From Streptomyces xylophagus (lineage in GTDB: Bacteria > Actinomycetota > Actinomycetes > Streptomycetales > Streptomycetaceae), in assembly GCF_000716435.1 (NCBI RefSeq), contig NZ_JNWO01000027.1:62001-126000 (forward strand): a stretch of 64,000 bases of DNA. The letters are read 5' to 3'. Of the stretch, positions 1 to 7,852 are shown in pieces. Numbering within the stretch: position 1 is the first letter of the stretch; each line of letters opens with the position of its first letter. A program made the translations under genes and the position numbers. The notes below the pieces were generated by a model. The model saw only the letters and a list, made by a program, of their open reading frames with translations, was not told the DNA's origin and did not search any database.

Positions 1-2
1 GC

Positions 3-116
3 AACCAGCTCATGACCCTTACGCTGCACGGCCGTTCGGCGAAGCTGCGGCTGGAACAGGCACGGGCGGACGGAACCCTGAAGACGGTGGAGGAGTCCCC
101 CCTCACACCCCCGTGA
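3..116 (+). CDS. 3' end of an unidentified protein (partial)
   Basis: An open frame enters from the left edge and stops at TGA 114-116, giving the last 37 residues of a protein. Third codon positions are almost all G or C, as expected of a real Streptomyces gene, and no other frame here looks coding. The visible part (…TLHGRSAKLRLEQARADG…) is basic and hydrophilic with no motif I recognise. It ends about 90 bases before the next gene on the same strand. The function cannot be told from this fragment. Confidence 0.55.
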   Translation, partial: NQLMTLTLHGRSAKLRLEQARADGTLKTVEESPLTPP

Positions 117-202
117 CCTCGCTGCGGGCATGATGATGCGGACCGTCCGCTTCCGGTGGGCGGTCTGCTCCATTGCGCCCCACACGCCCGGGAGTCCCCC
201 CT

Positions 203-2122
203 TTGTCTGCAGTGAACGCGTTCGACGGCGAACCGGCATGCGTTTCCGTGGCCGTGGTCGGCGCCGGTCCGCGCGGCACCAGCGTCCTGGAACGCCTCTG
301 CGCCTCCGCGCCGGAACTCCTCCCGCCCGGCACCCGGCTCACCGTCCACGTCGTCGACCCGGCGCCCCCGGGCCCCGGCCGGGTCTGGCGCTCCGCGCAG
401 TCGCCCGAGCTGCTGATGAACACCGTGGCCTCGCAGGTGACCCTCTTCACCGACGCCAGCGTCGACTGCTCGGGCCCGATCCGCCCCGGACCCAGCCTGC
501 ACGAGTGGGCACCCGCCGAACTGGGCCCGGACGACTACCCCACCCGCGCCCACTACGGCCGCTATCTGGAGTGGGTGTTCGCCCGCACGGTCCGCGAGGC
601 GCCCGAGTCCGTCCAGGTCGCGACACACAGGGCACGCGCCGTACGCCTCGACGACACACCCGACGGCCACCAGGCCCTCACCCTGGACAACGGCCGTACC
701 CTGTCCGCCCTTTCGGCCGTGGTCCTGGCCCAGGGCCACCTCCCGACGGTCGGAGACACCGCCCAGCGCCACCTCTCCTCCTACGCCGACCGGCACGGCC
801 TGTGCCACCTCCCGCCGGCCAACCCGGCCGACGTCGACCTGACCGTCGTACGCCCCGGCGAACCAGTGCTGTTGCGCGGCCTCGGCCTCAACTTCTTCGA
901 CCACACAGCCCTGTTGACGACGGGCAGGGGAGGCCGCTTCGTCCGCACGGGGAACGGTCTCCGTTACATCCCCTCCGGCAACGAGCCCCGCCTGTACGCC
1001 GGTTCACGCCGAGGCATCCCGTACCAGGCCCGCGGCGACAACGCGAAGGGCCCGCACGGCCGCCACACTCCCCGCGTCCTCACCCCGGAGGCCATCGCCG
1101 CCTTCCGCAAACGCGCCGACTCCGGCGAGGCACCCGACTTCCTCACGGAGATATGGCCGTTGGTGGCGAAGGAGGTCGAGACGGTCTACTACACCGCTCT
1201 GCTACGACCCTCCCGGCGCCCGGAGTTCGCAGAGCGCTTTCTCGGCGTCCCGCACCACGACCCCCAAGAAGCCCTGATACTCGACGAGTTCGGGGTCCCG
1301 AGCGCCGCCCGCTGGAGCTGGGACCGGTTGTCCCGCCCGTACACCGAACGCGATCTCGCCCACCCGGCGGCATGGCGGAACTGGCTGCTGTCGTATCTGC
1401 GCGAGGACGCCGAACACGCCGCGCTCGGCAATGTGGACGGCCCGGTCAAGGCGGCCCTGGACGTGCTGCGCGACCTGCGCAACGAACTCCGGCTGGTCGT
1501 CGACCACGGCGGTCTCGCCGGTGCCTCGCGCCGCGACCACCTGGACCGCTGGTACACCCCGCTCAACGCGTTCCTGTCCATCGGCCCGCCCCGGCGCCGT
1601 ATCGAGGAACTGGCCGCGCTGGTGGAGGCGGGCGTGGTGGAGGTGCTCGGGCCGCGGCTGGAGGTGCGGGAGGCGGAGGGCGCCTGGGTGGCACGCTCCC
1701 CGGCGGTGCCGGGCTCGGCGGTGCGGGTGACGACCCTCATCGAGGCACGCCTCCCCGAACCGGACCTGCGCCGCACCGCCGACGAACTGCTCGGCCGGCT
1801 GCTGAAGACGGGCCGGTGCCGGCCGCACACGGTGGACGGTTACGAGTCGGGCGGGCTGGACGTGACCCCGCGCCCGTATCGCCTGATGGACCGTCAAGGG
1901 CGCGCCCACGCACGGCGGTTCGCGTTCGGGGTGCCCACGGAGGGCGTGCACTGGGTGACCGCGGCGGGCGCCCGACCGGGCGTGGACTCGGTCACGCTGT
2001 CGGACGCGGACGCGGTGGCGCGAGCGGTGCTCCGTGCGGCGGCGGCGCCGGAGCGGACGCCGGTAGCCGCCCGCTCCTGGACGTATCCGCAGGTCAGGGA
2101 GACCAGCCGAACGGCACGGTGA
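203..2122 (+). CDS. FAD/NAD(P)-binding protein
   Basis: A protein of about 639 residues that opens with a dinucleotide-binding motif, VAVVGAGPRGTSVLERL (GxGxxG), followed by LLMNTVASQVTLF. This is typical of the FAD_NAD_binding_9 family of uncharacterised flavin-dependent oxidoreductases, usually 500-650 residues. A substrate cannot be named. The start is uncertain: TTG at 203 is preceded by GGGAG at a good distance, but TTG 173 and GTG 212 are in the same frame. The 3' end overlaps the convergent SodC-like gene by 29 bases. It stands alone, so context gives no hint of a pathway. Confidence 0.85.
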   Translation: MSAVNAFDGEPACVSVAVVGAGPRGTSVLERLCASAPELLPPGTRLTVHVVDPAPPGPGRVWRSAQSPELLMNTVASQVTLFTDASVDCSGPIRPGPSLHEWAPAELGPDDYPTRAHYGRYLEWVFARTVREAPESVQVATHRARAVRLDDTPDGHQALTLDNGRTLSALSAVVLAQGHLPTVGDTAQRHLSSYADRHGLCHLPPANPADVDLTVVRPGEPVLLRGLGLNFFDHTALLTTGRGGRFVRTGNGLRYIPSGNEPRLYAGSRRGIPYQARGDNAKGPHGRHTPRVLTPEAIAAFRKRADSGEAPDFLTEIWPLVAKEVETVYYTALLRPSRRPEFAERFLGVPHHDPQEALILDEFGVPSAARWSWDRLSRPYTERDLAHPAAWRNWLLSYLREDAEHAALGNVDGPVKAALDVLRDLRNELRLVVDHGGLAGASRRDHLDRWYTPLNAFLSIGPPRRRIEELAALVEAGVVEVLGPRLEVREAEGAWVARSPAVPGSAVRVTTLIEARLPEPDLRRTADELLGRLLKTGRCRPHTVDGYESGGLDVTPRPYRLMDRQGRAHARRFAFGVPTEGVHWVTAAGARPGVDSVTLSDADAVARAVLRAAAAPERTPVAARSWTYPQVRETSRTAR

Positions 2123-2648
2123 AGCAGGCGGCGCGGACGCGGCTGCCCGGCATGTCGTGGATCACGACGGAGGACGCCTCGCCCTGCCGGAAGCCCCAGT
2201 CGTGTCGGGCACTCGCCTCGGCGGCGCCGGTGTCGTCGGCCGTGAAGTCGAGCCAGACCTCGTTGTCGGCGGTGACGTCGGCCGGGTCCGTGGACGGCTT
2301 GTGCTGGAAGTGCCCGCCCGCGGCGGCCGGGTCGGCGCCGCACGGCTTCTGGTGCACATGGACGGCGTACGCGTGCCCCGGCACCATCCCGTCGACCCGG
2401 AGCTTCACGGTCGTAGCACCGCTCGCCGCCGTGTGCTGACTCACCTGGATCCACGCGGCCGGTGGGACCAGCTTCGCGTCGTACGTCACCGCCGCCGACG
2501 GCACGAGGGCGCCGACCGGCGCGAACTTGGCGTCCGTCCGCATCCAGTACCCGTCAGGGGCGCCGACGCCTCCCACGGCACCCGCACCACCCGTCCCGCT
2601 CGCCAGCAGTGCCGCGACGACGGCGCCCGCGCATATGCCTGCCACCAT
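2094..2648 (-). CDS. SodC-like (Cu/Zn superoxide dismutase family) secreted protein
   Basis: A 184-residue protein with an N-terminal hydrophobic export signal (about residues 1-25). It carries HVHQKPCG, GGHFQHKP and a late HDWGF…VVIHD segment, matching the metal-ligand pattern of Cu/Zn superoxide dismutase family proteins (HxHxxxxC, then GGHxxH). The family acts outside the membrane on superoxide. Many actinobacterial members are divergent, and I cannot confirm that all copper and zinc ligands are present, so activity is unproven. ATG 2648 has GGAACGG about 9 bases upstream. Its 3' end overlaps the end of the FAD protein gene. Confidence 0.8.
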   Translation of the reverse strand: MVAGICAGAVVAALLASGTGGAGAVGGVGAPDGYWMRTDAKFAPVGALVPSAAVTYDAKLVPPAAWIQVSQHTAASGATTVKLRVDGMVPGHAYAVHVHQKPCGADPAAAGGHFQHKPSTDPADVTADNEVWLDFTADDTGAAEASARHDWGFRQGEASSVVIHDMPGSRVRAACFTVPFGWSP

Positions 2649-2867
2649 GATGTGTACCGTTCCTCACGTTCAGGTGTACTCGGAGCCCCTTTACGTTGCT
2701 ACGGGATGCGAGCCCGCCCCGCCCCTCGGGACGGGGCAGCCGAGTGAACAAGCTGTGCCGATCACACGCGCCCCCCGTGAATCTCCTGTCACTGCCCAGG
2801 CGTACGCTGTATGGCTGTCACTGGCCGTCCTTGCCGCGGCCCACGGGGGAGTTCACGGGGAGCCGCG

Positions 2868-3509
2868 TTGTTCGAGAGTGTGGGGTCGCTGACCGGCAGC
2901 CCATGGATCTACGCCATGATCGCCCTGTCCGTACTGCTTGATGTGTTCCTGCCGGTACTGCCGAGCGGGGTCCTGGTCATCGCGGCGGCCACGGCGGCGG
3001 CAGCGGGCACCGGCGCGGCGACCGACGCCGTTCCCGTCCCGCACGAGGTCCCCAGCATCCTGGCCCTGATCGCGTCCGCCGCCGCCGCGTCCGTACTGGG
3101 CGACCTGGTGGCGTACCGCCTCGCTTGGCGCGGCGGCGAACGCCTGGACCGCGCGATCTCCCGCTCCCGCCGCCTCACCACCGCGCAGGAACGTCTCGGC
3201 CAGGCCCTGGCCCGCGGCGGCGGCGCCCTGGTCATCCTGGCCCGCTTCGCCCCGGCCGGCCGCTCGGTCGTCTCCCTCGGCGCCGGCGCGGCCCACCGCC
3301 GCGCCCGCGATTTCCTCCCCTGGTCAGCCCTGGCGGGCCTGTCCTGGGCGGGCTACAGCGTGGCCCTCGGCTACTTCGGCGCCCAGTGGCTGGGCACGAG
3401 CTGGCTGGCGACGGGGGTGTCGTTGGTGGCGCTGTTCGGGGCGGGGGCGGGGGCGGCGTATGTGATGCGGAGACAGCCGGGGGTGGCGGCGGAGGCGACG
3501 GCGCCGTAG
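2868..3509 (+). CDS. DedA/VTT-family membrane protein
   Basis: An integral membrane protein of 213 residues with about five hydrophobic segments. The middle contains ARFAPAGRSVVSLGAGAA, close to the F/Y-x-R-x-x-P/A-x-x-R motif of the VTT (DedA/SNARE-associated) domain, with an acidic LGDLVAY before it. DedA proteins are membrane transport or flippase-type proteins linked to envelope homeostasis; the cargo here is unknown. TTG 2868 is chosen because GGGGAG lies 6 bases upstream. A longer frame from 2811 adds a low-complexity leader with no site. A strong hairpin follows the gene at 3553-3580. Confidence 0.8.
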   Translation: MFESVGSLTGSPWIYAMIALSVLLDVFLPVLPSGVLVIAAATAAAAGTGAATDAVPVPHEVPSILALIASAAAASVLGDLVAYRLAWRGGERLDRAISRSRRLTTAQERLGQALARGGGALVILARFAPAGRSVVSLGAGAAHRRARDFLPWSALAGLSWAGYSVALGYFGAQWLGTSWLATGVSLVALFGAGAGAAYVMRRQPGVAAEATAP

Positions 3510-3552
3510 GTGGCTTGGGGACGTGGGGGCCGGGAGTAACGGCCGCGCCCCA

Positions 3553-3580
3553 GGGGCCAGGCGCCGGAGGCGCCGGCCCC
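3553..3580. terminator. Strong hairpin, likely transcription terminator after the DedA gene
   Basis: Arms GGGGCCAGGCGCC (3553-3565) and GGCGCCGGCCCC (3569-3580) pair around a GGA loop, with a single unpaired A. It sits 44 bases past the DedA stop and just before a copy of the dispersed palindromic repeat. There is no U-tract, which is common for GC-rich actinobacterial terminators. Confidence 0.6.
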
Positions 3581-3581
3581 T

Positions 3582-3617
3582 AAGGGGCGCGGGGAACTGC
3601 GCGCCCAGCCCCCACCG
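3582..3617 (-). repeat. Dispersed palindromic element, copy 1
   Basis: Contains AGGGGCGCGGGGAACTGCGC, the reverse complement of the window-wide element core GCGCAGTTCCCCGCGCCCC, followed by a GCCCCCACC flank. It lies in the convergent gap between the DedA and DUF2277 genes. Confidence 0.85.
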
Positions 3618-3674
3618 ACCCGCAGACGAAGGCAACCGCTCCTTAGGGGTTGGGCGACGAAGTCGACCACCCCT

Positions 3675-3709
3675 AGGGGCGCGGGGAACTGCGCGACCGG
3701 CCCCCACCG
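3675..3709 (-). repeat. Dispersed palindromic element, copy 2
   Basis: Same orientation as copy 1, about 90 bases further on, ending GACCGGCCCCCACCG. Together the two copies fill much of the 216-base convergent gap 3510-3725, which otherwise holds nothing I recognise. Confidence 0.85.
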
Positions 3710-3725
3710 CCCCGCGCCTTCATCA

Positions 3726-3950
3726 CTACGCTCCCCGCGAAGCTCCCCGAACCTCAAGCCCCGCCAACAACTCCCCCGTAGCCTCCGCAATCAAGTCCAC
3801 CGCACGGTCGAAAACCTCGCGATTGTGCGCCGCAGGCACCCGAAACCCGGAGACTTTCCGCACGTACTGCAGCGCGGCGGCGCGAACCTCCTCCTCCGTG
3901 GCCTCGTCGGGCAGGGCAGGCGGTCGAAGAGTCTTGATGCTGCGGCACAT
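3726..3950 (-). CDS. DUF2277 domain-containing protein
   Basis: A 74-residue protein beginning MCRSIKTLRPP and continuing ATEEEVRAAALQYVRKVSG, matching the small DUF2277 family in length and sequence. The family's function is unknown to me. Upstream in-frame extensions add only low-complexity Arg/Ser-rich sequence, so ATG 3950 is taken as the start. It is convergent with the DedA gene and divergent from the ketopantoate-reductase-like gene. I see no signal peptide or membrane segment. Confidence 0.8.
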   Translation of the reverse strand: MCRSIKTLRPPALPDEATEEEVRAAALQYVRKVSGFRVPAAHNREVFDRAVDLIAEATGELLAGLEVRGASRGA

Positions 3951-4072
3951 ACACACAGTCTCGCGCGCCAAAAGCGATACCGCCGCCCCTCTCCCGAACA
4001 CACCTGCGATGATCACCTCCGAGGCGGCCACCGTCACCACGCACGGGGCCGACCGACGAGAGGACCAAGAAC

Positions 4073-4978
4073 ATGGCGAACAACGAACTGACCGTGGCGA
4101 TACTGGGCCCCGGCGGCGTGGGCGGCCTGCTCGCGGCACTGCTGTCCCGGGCCGGCCACAGGGTGATCTGCCTGGCCGGAGAAGAAACGGCCCACACCCT
4201 CCGTACAGACGGAATCCAGGTCCGCAGCGCCGGCTTCGGCGACTTCACCGCACCGGTGGAGGCGGACACGGAACTGCGCGAACCGGTCGACGCCTGCCTG
4301 ATCACGGTCAAGGCAACGGCCCTGGACACGGCACTCACCCGCGTCCCCGCGACCGCACTGGGCGACGCCCTCCTCGTCCCGTTCCTGAACGGCGTGGAAC
4401 ACCCGGCACACCTGCGCGCCCGCTACACGCCCACCCAGGTCGCCCCCGCCGCCATCCGGGTCGAGTCAACTCGCGTGGCCCCAGGGGTGATTGAGCACGG
4501 CAGCCCATTCGCCGAAATCGACCTGACAGGCGACCCGGTCCCCCGCGAACGCCTGGACGCACTCGCAGCGGCACTGCGAACAGCCGGCCCCACCACCCGC
4601 GTCCTCCCCGACGAGACGGCGACCCTGTGGGCCAAGATGACATTCCTCGCCCCCCTCGCACTCCTCACCACCCGCTACGGCCTCCCCCTGGGCGACGTAC
4701 GCACACGCCACCGCGAGGAGTTGACGGCCCTGCTGGAGGAGACTGCGGCGGTGAGCCTGTCCTACGGCGGCCCGTCGGACCCGGCGGGAGCGCTGGCCCG
4801 GTACGACACGTTCCCCCCGCAGACCAAGTCGTCGATGCAGCGTGACGCGGAGGCGGGCCGCCCGCTCGAACTGGACGCGATCGGCGGGGCGTTGCTGCGG
4901 GCGGCGGAGCGACAGGGGATCGCGGTGCCGGTAACGGCAAGGCTGGTAAGGGAGTTGGCGACACCGCCCACCGACTGA
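4073..4978 (+). CDS. Ketopantoate reductase family oxidoreductase (PanE-like)
   Basis: A 301-residue protein with an N-terminal NAD(P)-binding motif AILGPGGVGGLLAALL (residues 8-23), then LITVKATALD and FLNGVEHP. These carry the conserved Lys and Asn of 2-dehydropantoate 2-reductases, which reduce ketopantoate to pantoate for coenzyme A synthesis. Length fits the family (290-320). Many actinobacterial paralogues act on other substrates, and no pantothenate genes are nearby, so the exact reaction is inferred. ATG 4073 has GAGAGGA 8-9 bases upstream. It ends 9 bases before the convergent GNAT gene. Confidence 0.82.
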   Translation: MANNELTVAILGPGGVGGLLAALLSRAGHRVICLAGEETAHTLRTDGIQVRSAGFGDFTAPVEADTELREPVDACLITVKATALDTALTRVPATALGDALLVPFLNGVEHPAHLRARYTPTQVAPAAIRVESTRVAPGVIEHGSPFAEIDLTGDPVPRERLDALAAALRTAGPTTRVLPDETATLWAKMTFLAPLALLTTRYGLPLGDVRTRHREELTALLEETAAVSLSYGGPSDPAGALARYDTFPPQTKSSMQRDAEAGRPLELDAIGGALLRAAERQGIAVPVTARLVRELATPPTD

Positions 4979-4987
4979 CAGGCCACG

Positions 4988-5488
4988 TCACCCTGCGAGG
5001 TCGACCCGCCAGTCGTGGGAGGCGGCCCAGTGCCCCTTCGGGTACTCGAACTCCACCTCACCGAGCAGGGTGAACCCGGCTTTCCTGCACACCGAGTTGG
5101 ACGCGTGATGGCCGACGCTCGGAAAGGCGTGCAGATACCGGTGCCGCCCGTCGGCCCGCGCCACCTCGACAACGGCGCGGGCCGCAAGGGCAGCGAGCCC
5201 GCGCCCCTGGAACTCGGGCAGCACGCCCCACCCGGTCTCCCACACCGACTCCTCCCGCCACTCCCGCTCCCAGAACCCGATCGAGCCGACGGTCTCCCCA
5301 CTCCCCGCCGACTCGACCCGGTACATGCACCCCCGCCCCAACTCGACATACCGCCGATGCCGGGCAACGAGCTGCGCCTCGCTCTCGGGACCCCCCAAGT
5401 GCTCGGTCATCTCAGGGCTGTTGAGCCGCTCCAACAACCAGAAGTCACCGTCGCCCCACGGCCGGAGTCCCACCTGTTCCACGTCCAT
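4988..5488 (-). CDS. GNAT family N-acetyltransferase (RimJ/RimL type)
   Basis: A 166-residue protein beginning MDVEQVGLRPWGDGDFWLL, with the acetyl-CoA loop LPEFQGRGLAALA and a late NSVCRKAGF segment. Both are typical of the Acetyltransf_3 (RimJ/RimL-like) subgroup. It should transfer an acetyl group from acetyl-CoA to an amine, but the acceptor is unknown. ATG 5488 is chosen because the in-frame upstream sequence is low complexity and Ser/Arg-rich. It is co-oriented with the VOC gene 49 bases upstream, so the two may share a transcript. Confidence 0.82.
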   Translation of the reverse strand: MDVEQVGLRPWGDGDFWLLERLNSPEMTEHLGGPESEAQLVARHRRYVELGRGCMYRVESAGSGETVGSIGFWEREWREESVWETGWGVLPEFQGRGLAALAARAVVEVARADGRHRYLHAFPSVGHHASNSVCRKAGFTLLGEVEFEYPKGHWAASHDWRVDLAG

Positions 5489-5537
5489 GCCGAGCACACT
5501 AGGCGCCCCCACTGACACCCTTCGGTTTCGGCGACCC

Positions 5538-5978
5538 TCAGCCGAGCTGCTCGGCCAGTCCGACGAGGATGCCCTCGGGGCCGCGGACGTAGCAGAGCAG
5601 GTAACTGTCCTCGAACTGCGCCACCTCGCCGACCAGTTCGGCACCATGGGCCTGTAGTCGAGCAAGGATCTCCTGGACGTCGTCGACGGCGAACATGATG
5701 CGCCGGATGCCCAGCGTGTTCGTCGGTGCGTGGGCCGGCTCGGCGGTGATCGCCTCCGGCGTGTGGAACTTCGTCAGCTCGAGCCGGCTGTGGCCGTCCG
5801 GGGTCCTCAACATCGCGACGTCCTGTCTGGCCCCGTCGATCCCGATGACCCGGTCCACCCAACGCCCCTCGACCGGCATCCTGCCCTCCAGCTCCATGCC
5901 GAGTTCGACGAAGAACGCGACAACGGCGTCAAGGTCGTCGACCACGATGAGGACGTTGTCCATCCGCTGGATCGTCAT
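5538..5978 (-). CDS. VOC family protein (glyoxalase/bleomycin-resistance fold)
   Basis: A 146-residue protein with two betaalphabetabetabeta-type halves, starting MTIQRMDNVLIVVDDLDAVV. Metal-site-like residues lie in RLELTKF and near the end. VOC proteins include glyoxalases, extradiol dioxygenases and drug-binding proteins; the sequence does not say which this is. ATG 5978 is preceded by AAGGAGG at ideal distance, so the longer frame to 6125 is rejected. It may form a two-gene unit with the GNAT gene downstream. Confidence 0.85.
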   Translation of the reverse strand: MTIQRMDNVLIVVDDLDAVVAFFVELGMELEGRMPVEGRWVDRVIGIDGARQDVAMLRTPDGHSRLELTKFHTPEAITAEPAHAPTNTLGIRRIMFAVDDVQEILARLQAHGAELVGEVAQFEDSYLLCYVRGPEGILVGLAEQLG

Positions 5979-6167
5979 GCCGGTTCCTCCTTGGTGCGGT
6001 GTGGCCATGGTGGCCGTATCCACCCCTGGGACGGAGCCGTGGGGCCGTTCTCGACATTCTTCCCACCTGGGTTTCCGGTCCCTCGTCCGTGAGCGGATCG
6101 GCCGATGCGCGGCGGGGGTCGGCATTGACGAGGGTCAGGACCATGACGCCGGCGGCGATCACGATGT
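5979..6167. other. Gene-free stretch with possible decayed membrane-protein codons
   Basis: Between the VOC start and the TetR remnant I find no intact gene. On the minus strand about 6060-6162 reads VIAAGVMVLTLVNADPRR, like a transmembrane helix followed by a charged tail. This could be the decayed end of a transporter once divergent from the TetR gene. The evidence is thin. Confidence 0.25.
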
Positions 6168-6349
6168 CTGAGCATCGACCACACGGACAAGATGCTGCGG
6201 CAGATCACGCTCATCCTCGACACACCGGCCCTGCCGGCCCGCTACCTGGAGCGGCAGTCGCAGTGGCAGGCAGAGATCACCGCATCCTCGCCCGGCGCAC
6301 CGGACTGGACTCCGACGCCGACCTGCACCCCGCACTCGCCGCAGGCTGA
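6168..6349 (+). pseudogene. Frameshifted C-terminal remnant of a TetR-family regulator
   Basis: From about 6168 one frame reads …DHTDKMLRQITLILDTPAL then ARYLERQSQWQAEIT. At about 6280 the similarity moves to another frame that reads RILARRTGLDSDADLHPALA and stops at 6349. The join ATCACC/GCATC is what one lost C in ACCCGC would give. The pattern resembles helices 7-9 of a TetR/AcrR regulator of drug exporters. No DNA-binding domain is found upstream, so this is a decayed 3' fragment. Family assignment rests on pattern recognition only. Confidence 0.5.
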
Positions 6350-6486
6350 CCCCCGCCCGATCCCCCGAGCGCCCCGGAGTCGATGGCGCACGTCCACGTC
6401 CCGGTGACGCAGGACACCCACACCCGTTCGCATGAAGTCCCGGAAGGAACTCGCGACTCAAATTCGAACAGGCGTAGCATTAGCGC

Positions 6487-6843
6487 GTGGCTACGACCTA
6501 TGACTTCCCGAGTGACCTCCTCGCCGGTCAGGAGGAGCTGCATCAGGTCCGGGCCGAGCTGTCGGCCCTGCTGAAGCGGCTGCCCTGGTCGGTCGAGCCC
6601 CTGGACGGGTTCAGCGACACGGGCGGCTGGCGCAAGGTGGAGCGCCCCGCCTCACCCGGCTGGACGCCCGACGAACAGGCCGAGGTGGAGAAGCTCCGGC
6701 AGCGGGAGCACGAGCTCGCGGTCTTCGTCAGCGGCCACCGTTTCTGGACGGAGGTGACGGCGACGGAGCGCGTGGACACCCGGATGAGGCTGAAGCACGC
6801 CCACGAGGCGCCATTCGAGGACGAACGGGCGGACAATGGCTAG
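6487..6843 (+). CDS. Hypothetical protein, 118 residues
   Basis: A soluble, charged protein beginning MATTYDFPSDLLAGQEEL, with a helical middle segment (EQAEVEKLRQREHELAVFV) and no signal peptide or membrane segment. I do not recognise the family. GTG 6487 lies only 6 bases after TAGCAT (6475-6480), which looks like a -10 box, and no ribosome binding site lies in between, so the mRNA may be leaderless. It ends 48 bases before the NTF2-like gene on the same strand. Confidence 0.65.
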   Translation: MATTYDFPSDLLAGQEELHQVRAELSALLKRLPWSVEPLDGFSDTGGWRKVERPASPGWTPDEQAEVEKLRQREHELAVFVSGHRFWTEVTATERVDTRMRLKHAHEAPFEDERADNG

Positions 6844-6891
6844 CAGAAGCCCCATATCGCCGAAGCAACAGCTGAGAGGCGGCGATCAACC

Positions 6892-7287
6892 ATGGCTGAC
6901 CACCCGCACGCACTCCTCGTCCGCAAGGGCTACGACGCCTTCGTCCGCGGGGACATGGACACCCTGCGCGGACTGATGTCCTCGGACGTCACGCACCACG
7001 TCCCCGGCACGCACCCGTTGTCCGGTGACTTCAAGGGCCAGGACGCGGCCATCGACATGTACGGGCAGCTCTTCGCGCAGACGAACGGCACCCTGCACGT
7101 CGACCTCCGCACCGTCCTGGTCGACGGCCGAGGCCACGCGGTCACGCTCCACCAGGTCACGGCCGAGCGCGACGGCAAGCGCATCGACGAAACCGGAGGC
7201 ATCGTCTTCCGCATCCTCGGCGACAAGATCACGGACCTGGACGAGTGCGTCGAGGACATCGACAAATCGAACGAGTTCTGGTCCTAG
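6892..7287 (+). CDS. NTF2-like (SnoaL-type) nuclear transport factor 2 family protein
   Basis: A 131-residue protein with the cone-shaped NTF2/SnoaL pattern: LLVRKGYDAFVRGDMDTLRGL at the start, HHVPGTHPLSGDFKG in the middle and GGIVFRILGDKITDLDEC near the end. The fold serves small-molecule enzymes such as SnoaL cyclases and delta-5-3-ketosteroid isomerase, and many stand-alone proteins of unknown role. ATG 6892 follows GAGAGGCGG. Its 3' end runs into tandem repeats shared with the convergent neighbour's terminus. Confidence 0.8.
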   Translation: MADHPHALLVRKGYDAFVRGDMDTLRGLMSSDVTHHVPGTHPLSGDFKGQDAAIDMYGQLFAQTNGTLHVDLRTVLVDGRGHAVTLHQVTAERDGKRIDETGGIVFRILGDKITDLDECVEDIDKSNEFWS

Positions 7288-7306
7288 GGTCCTGGCGTCA
7301 GGGGTT

Positions 7307-7375
7307 CCCAGGGTCCTGGTCCCAGGGTCCTGGTCGCGCCCCGACTCGCCCCGACTCGCTCCGACTCGCCCCGAA
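7307..7375. repeat. Two short tandem repeats between convergent genes
   Basis: A 14-base unit GGTCCCAGGGTCCT occurs twice in near-perfect tandem (about 7307-7334). It is followed by four copies of a 10-base unit CGCCCCGACT with one or two changes (about 7336-7375), ending at the stop codon of the Ser-Gly repeat protein. Confidence 0.7.
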
Positions 7376-7750
7376 CTAAGGCTTCCGCAAAGCCCGTTGG
7401 GCCGCGAACAGAGCCACCACAGCCCCCACGGCTCCTACGACCGCCAGCCCGCCGGCACCGGCATCGGCGCCGGCGGCCCGGAAGCCGCGCGTCGAACGCC
7501 AGGACAGCACCGACCACCGTGACTGCGCGGACAGCACGGACCCCGTACTCAGCCACGACCCGGCCGAGACCATCGACAGGGCCGAGCCCATCGACCCGAC
7601 CGACAGCGCGCTCCCGATCGACCCGACGGACAGGGCCGACCCGACGGACCCGATGGACAGCACGGACCCCACCGAGCCGATCGACAGCACGGAGTCGTGC
7701 GACCACAGGGACAGCACGGAGACGGAGGGCGTGGCGCCGGGTTCAGTCAT
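7376..7750 (-). CDS. Low-complexity Ser-Gly repeat protein with C-terminal membrane segment
   Basis: A 124-residue protein starting MTEPGATPSVSVLSLWSHDS. It runs into about eight imperfect copies of a ten-residue unit like SVLSIGSVGS (residues about 18-75), then an Arg-rich linker, and ends with a hydrophobic helix (AVVGAVGAVVALFAA). Ser, Gly and Val/Leu/Ile alternate, as in beta-solenoid or cell-surface repeat proteins. I know of similar uncharacterised Streptomyces proteins but no function. ATG 7750 has AGGAT upstream. It is convergent with the NTF2-like gene. Confidence 0.65.
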   Translation of the reverse strand: MTEPGATPSVSVLSLWSHDSVLSIGSVGSVLSIGSVGSALSVGSIGSALSVGSMGSALSMVSAGSWLSTGSVLSAQSRWSVLSWRSTRGFRAAGADAGAGGLAVVGAVGAVVALFAAQRALRKP

Positions 7751-7852
7751 GAATCCATCCTGCCCATCAACGGCGGGAATCGCGACACCGGCGCACGAGT
7801 TGAGCCCGGGGCTCTCCAACTGCCCTTGCCGGGAAGGGCAGTAGCAGGGATT

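Noticed and set aside
130..2439. 769-codon plus-strand frame overlapping the FAD protein
   Set aside because: It is Arg/Pro-rich throughout, whereas the other frame has the GxGxxG motif and normal composition.
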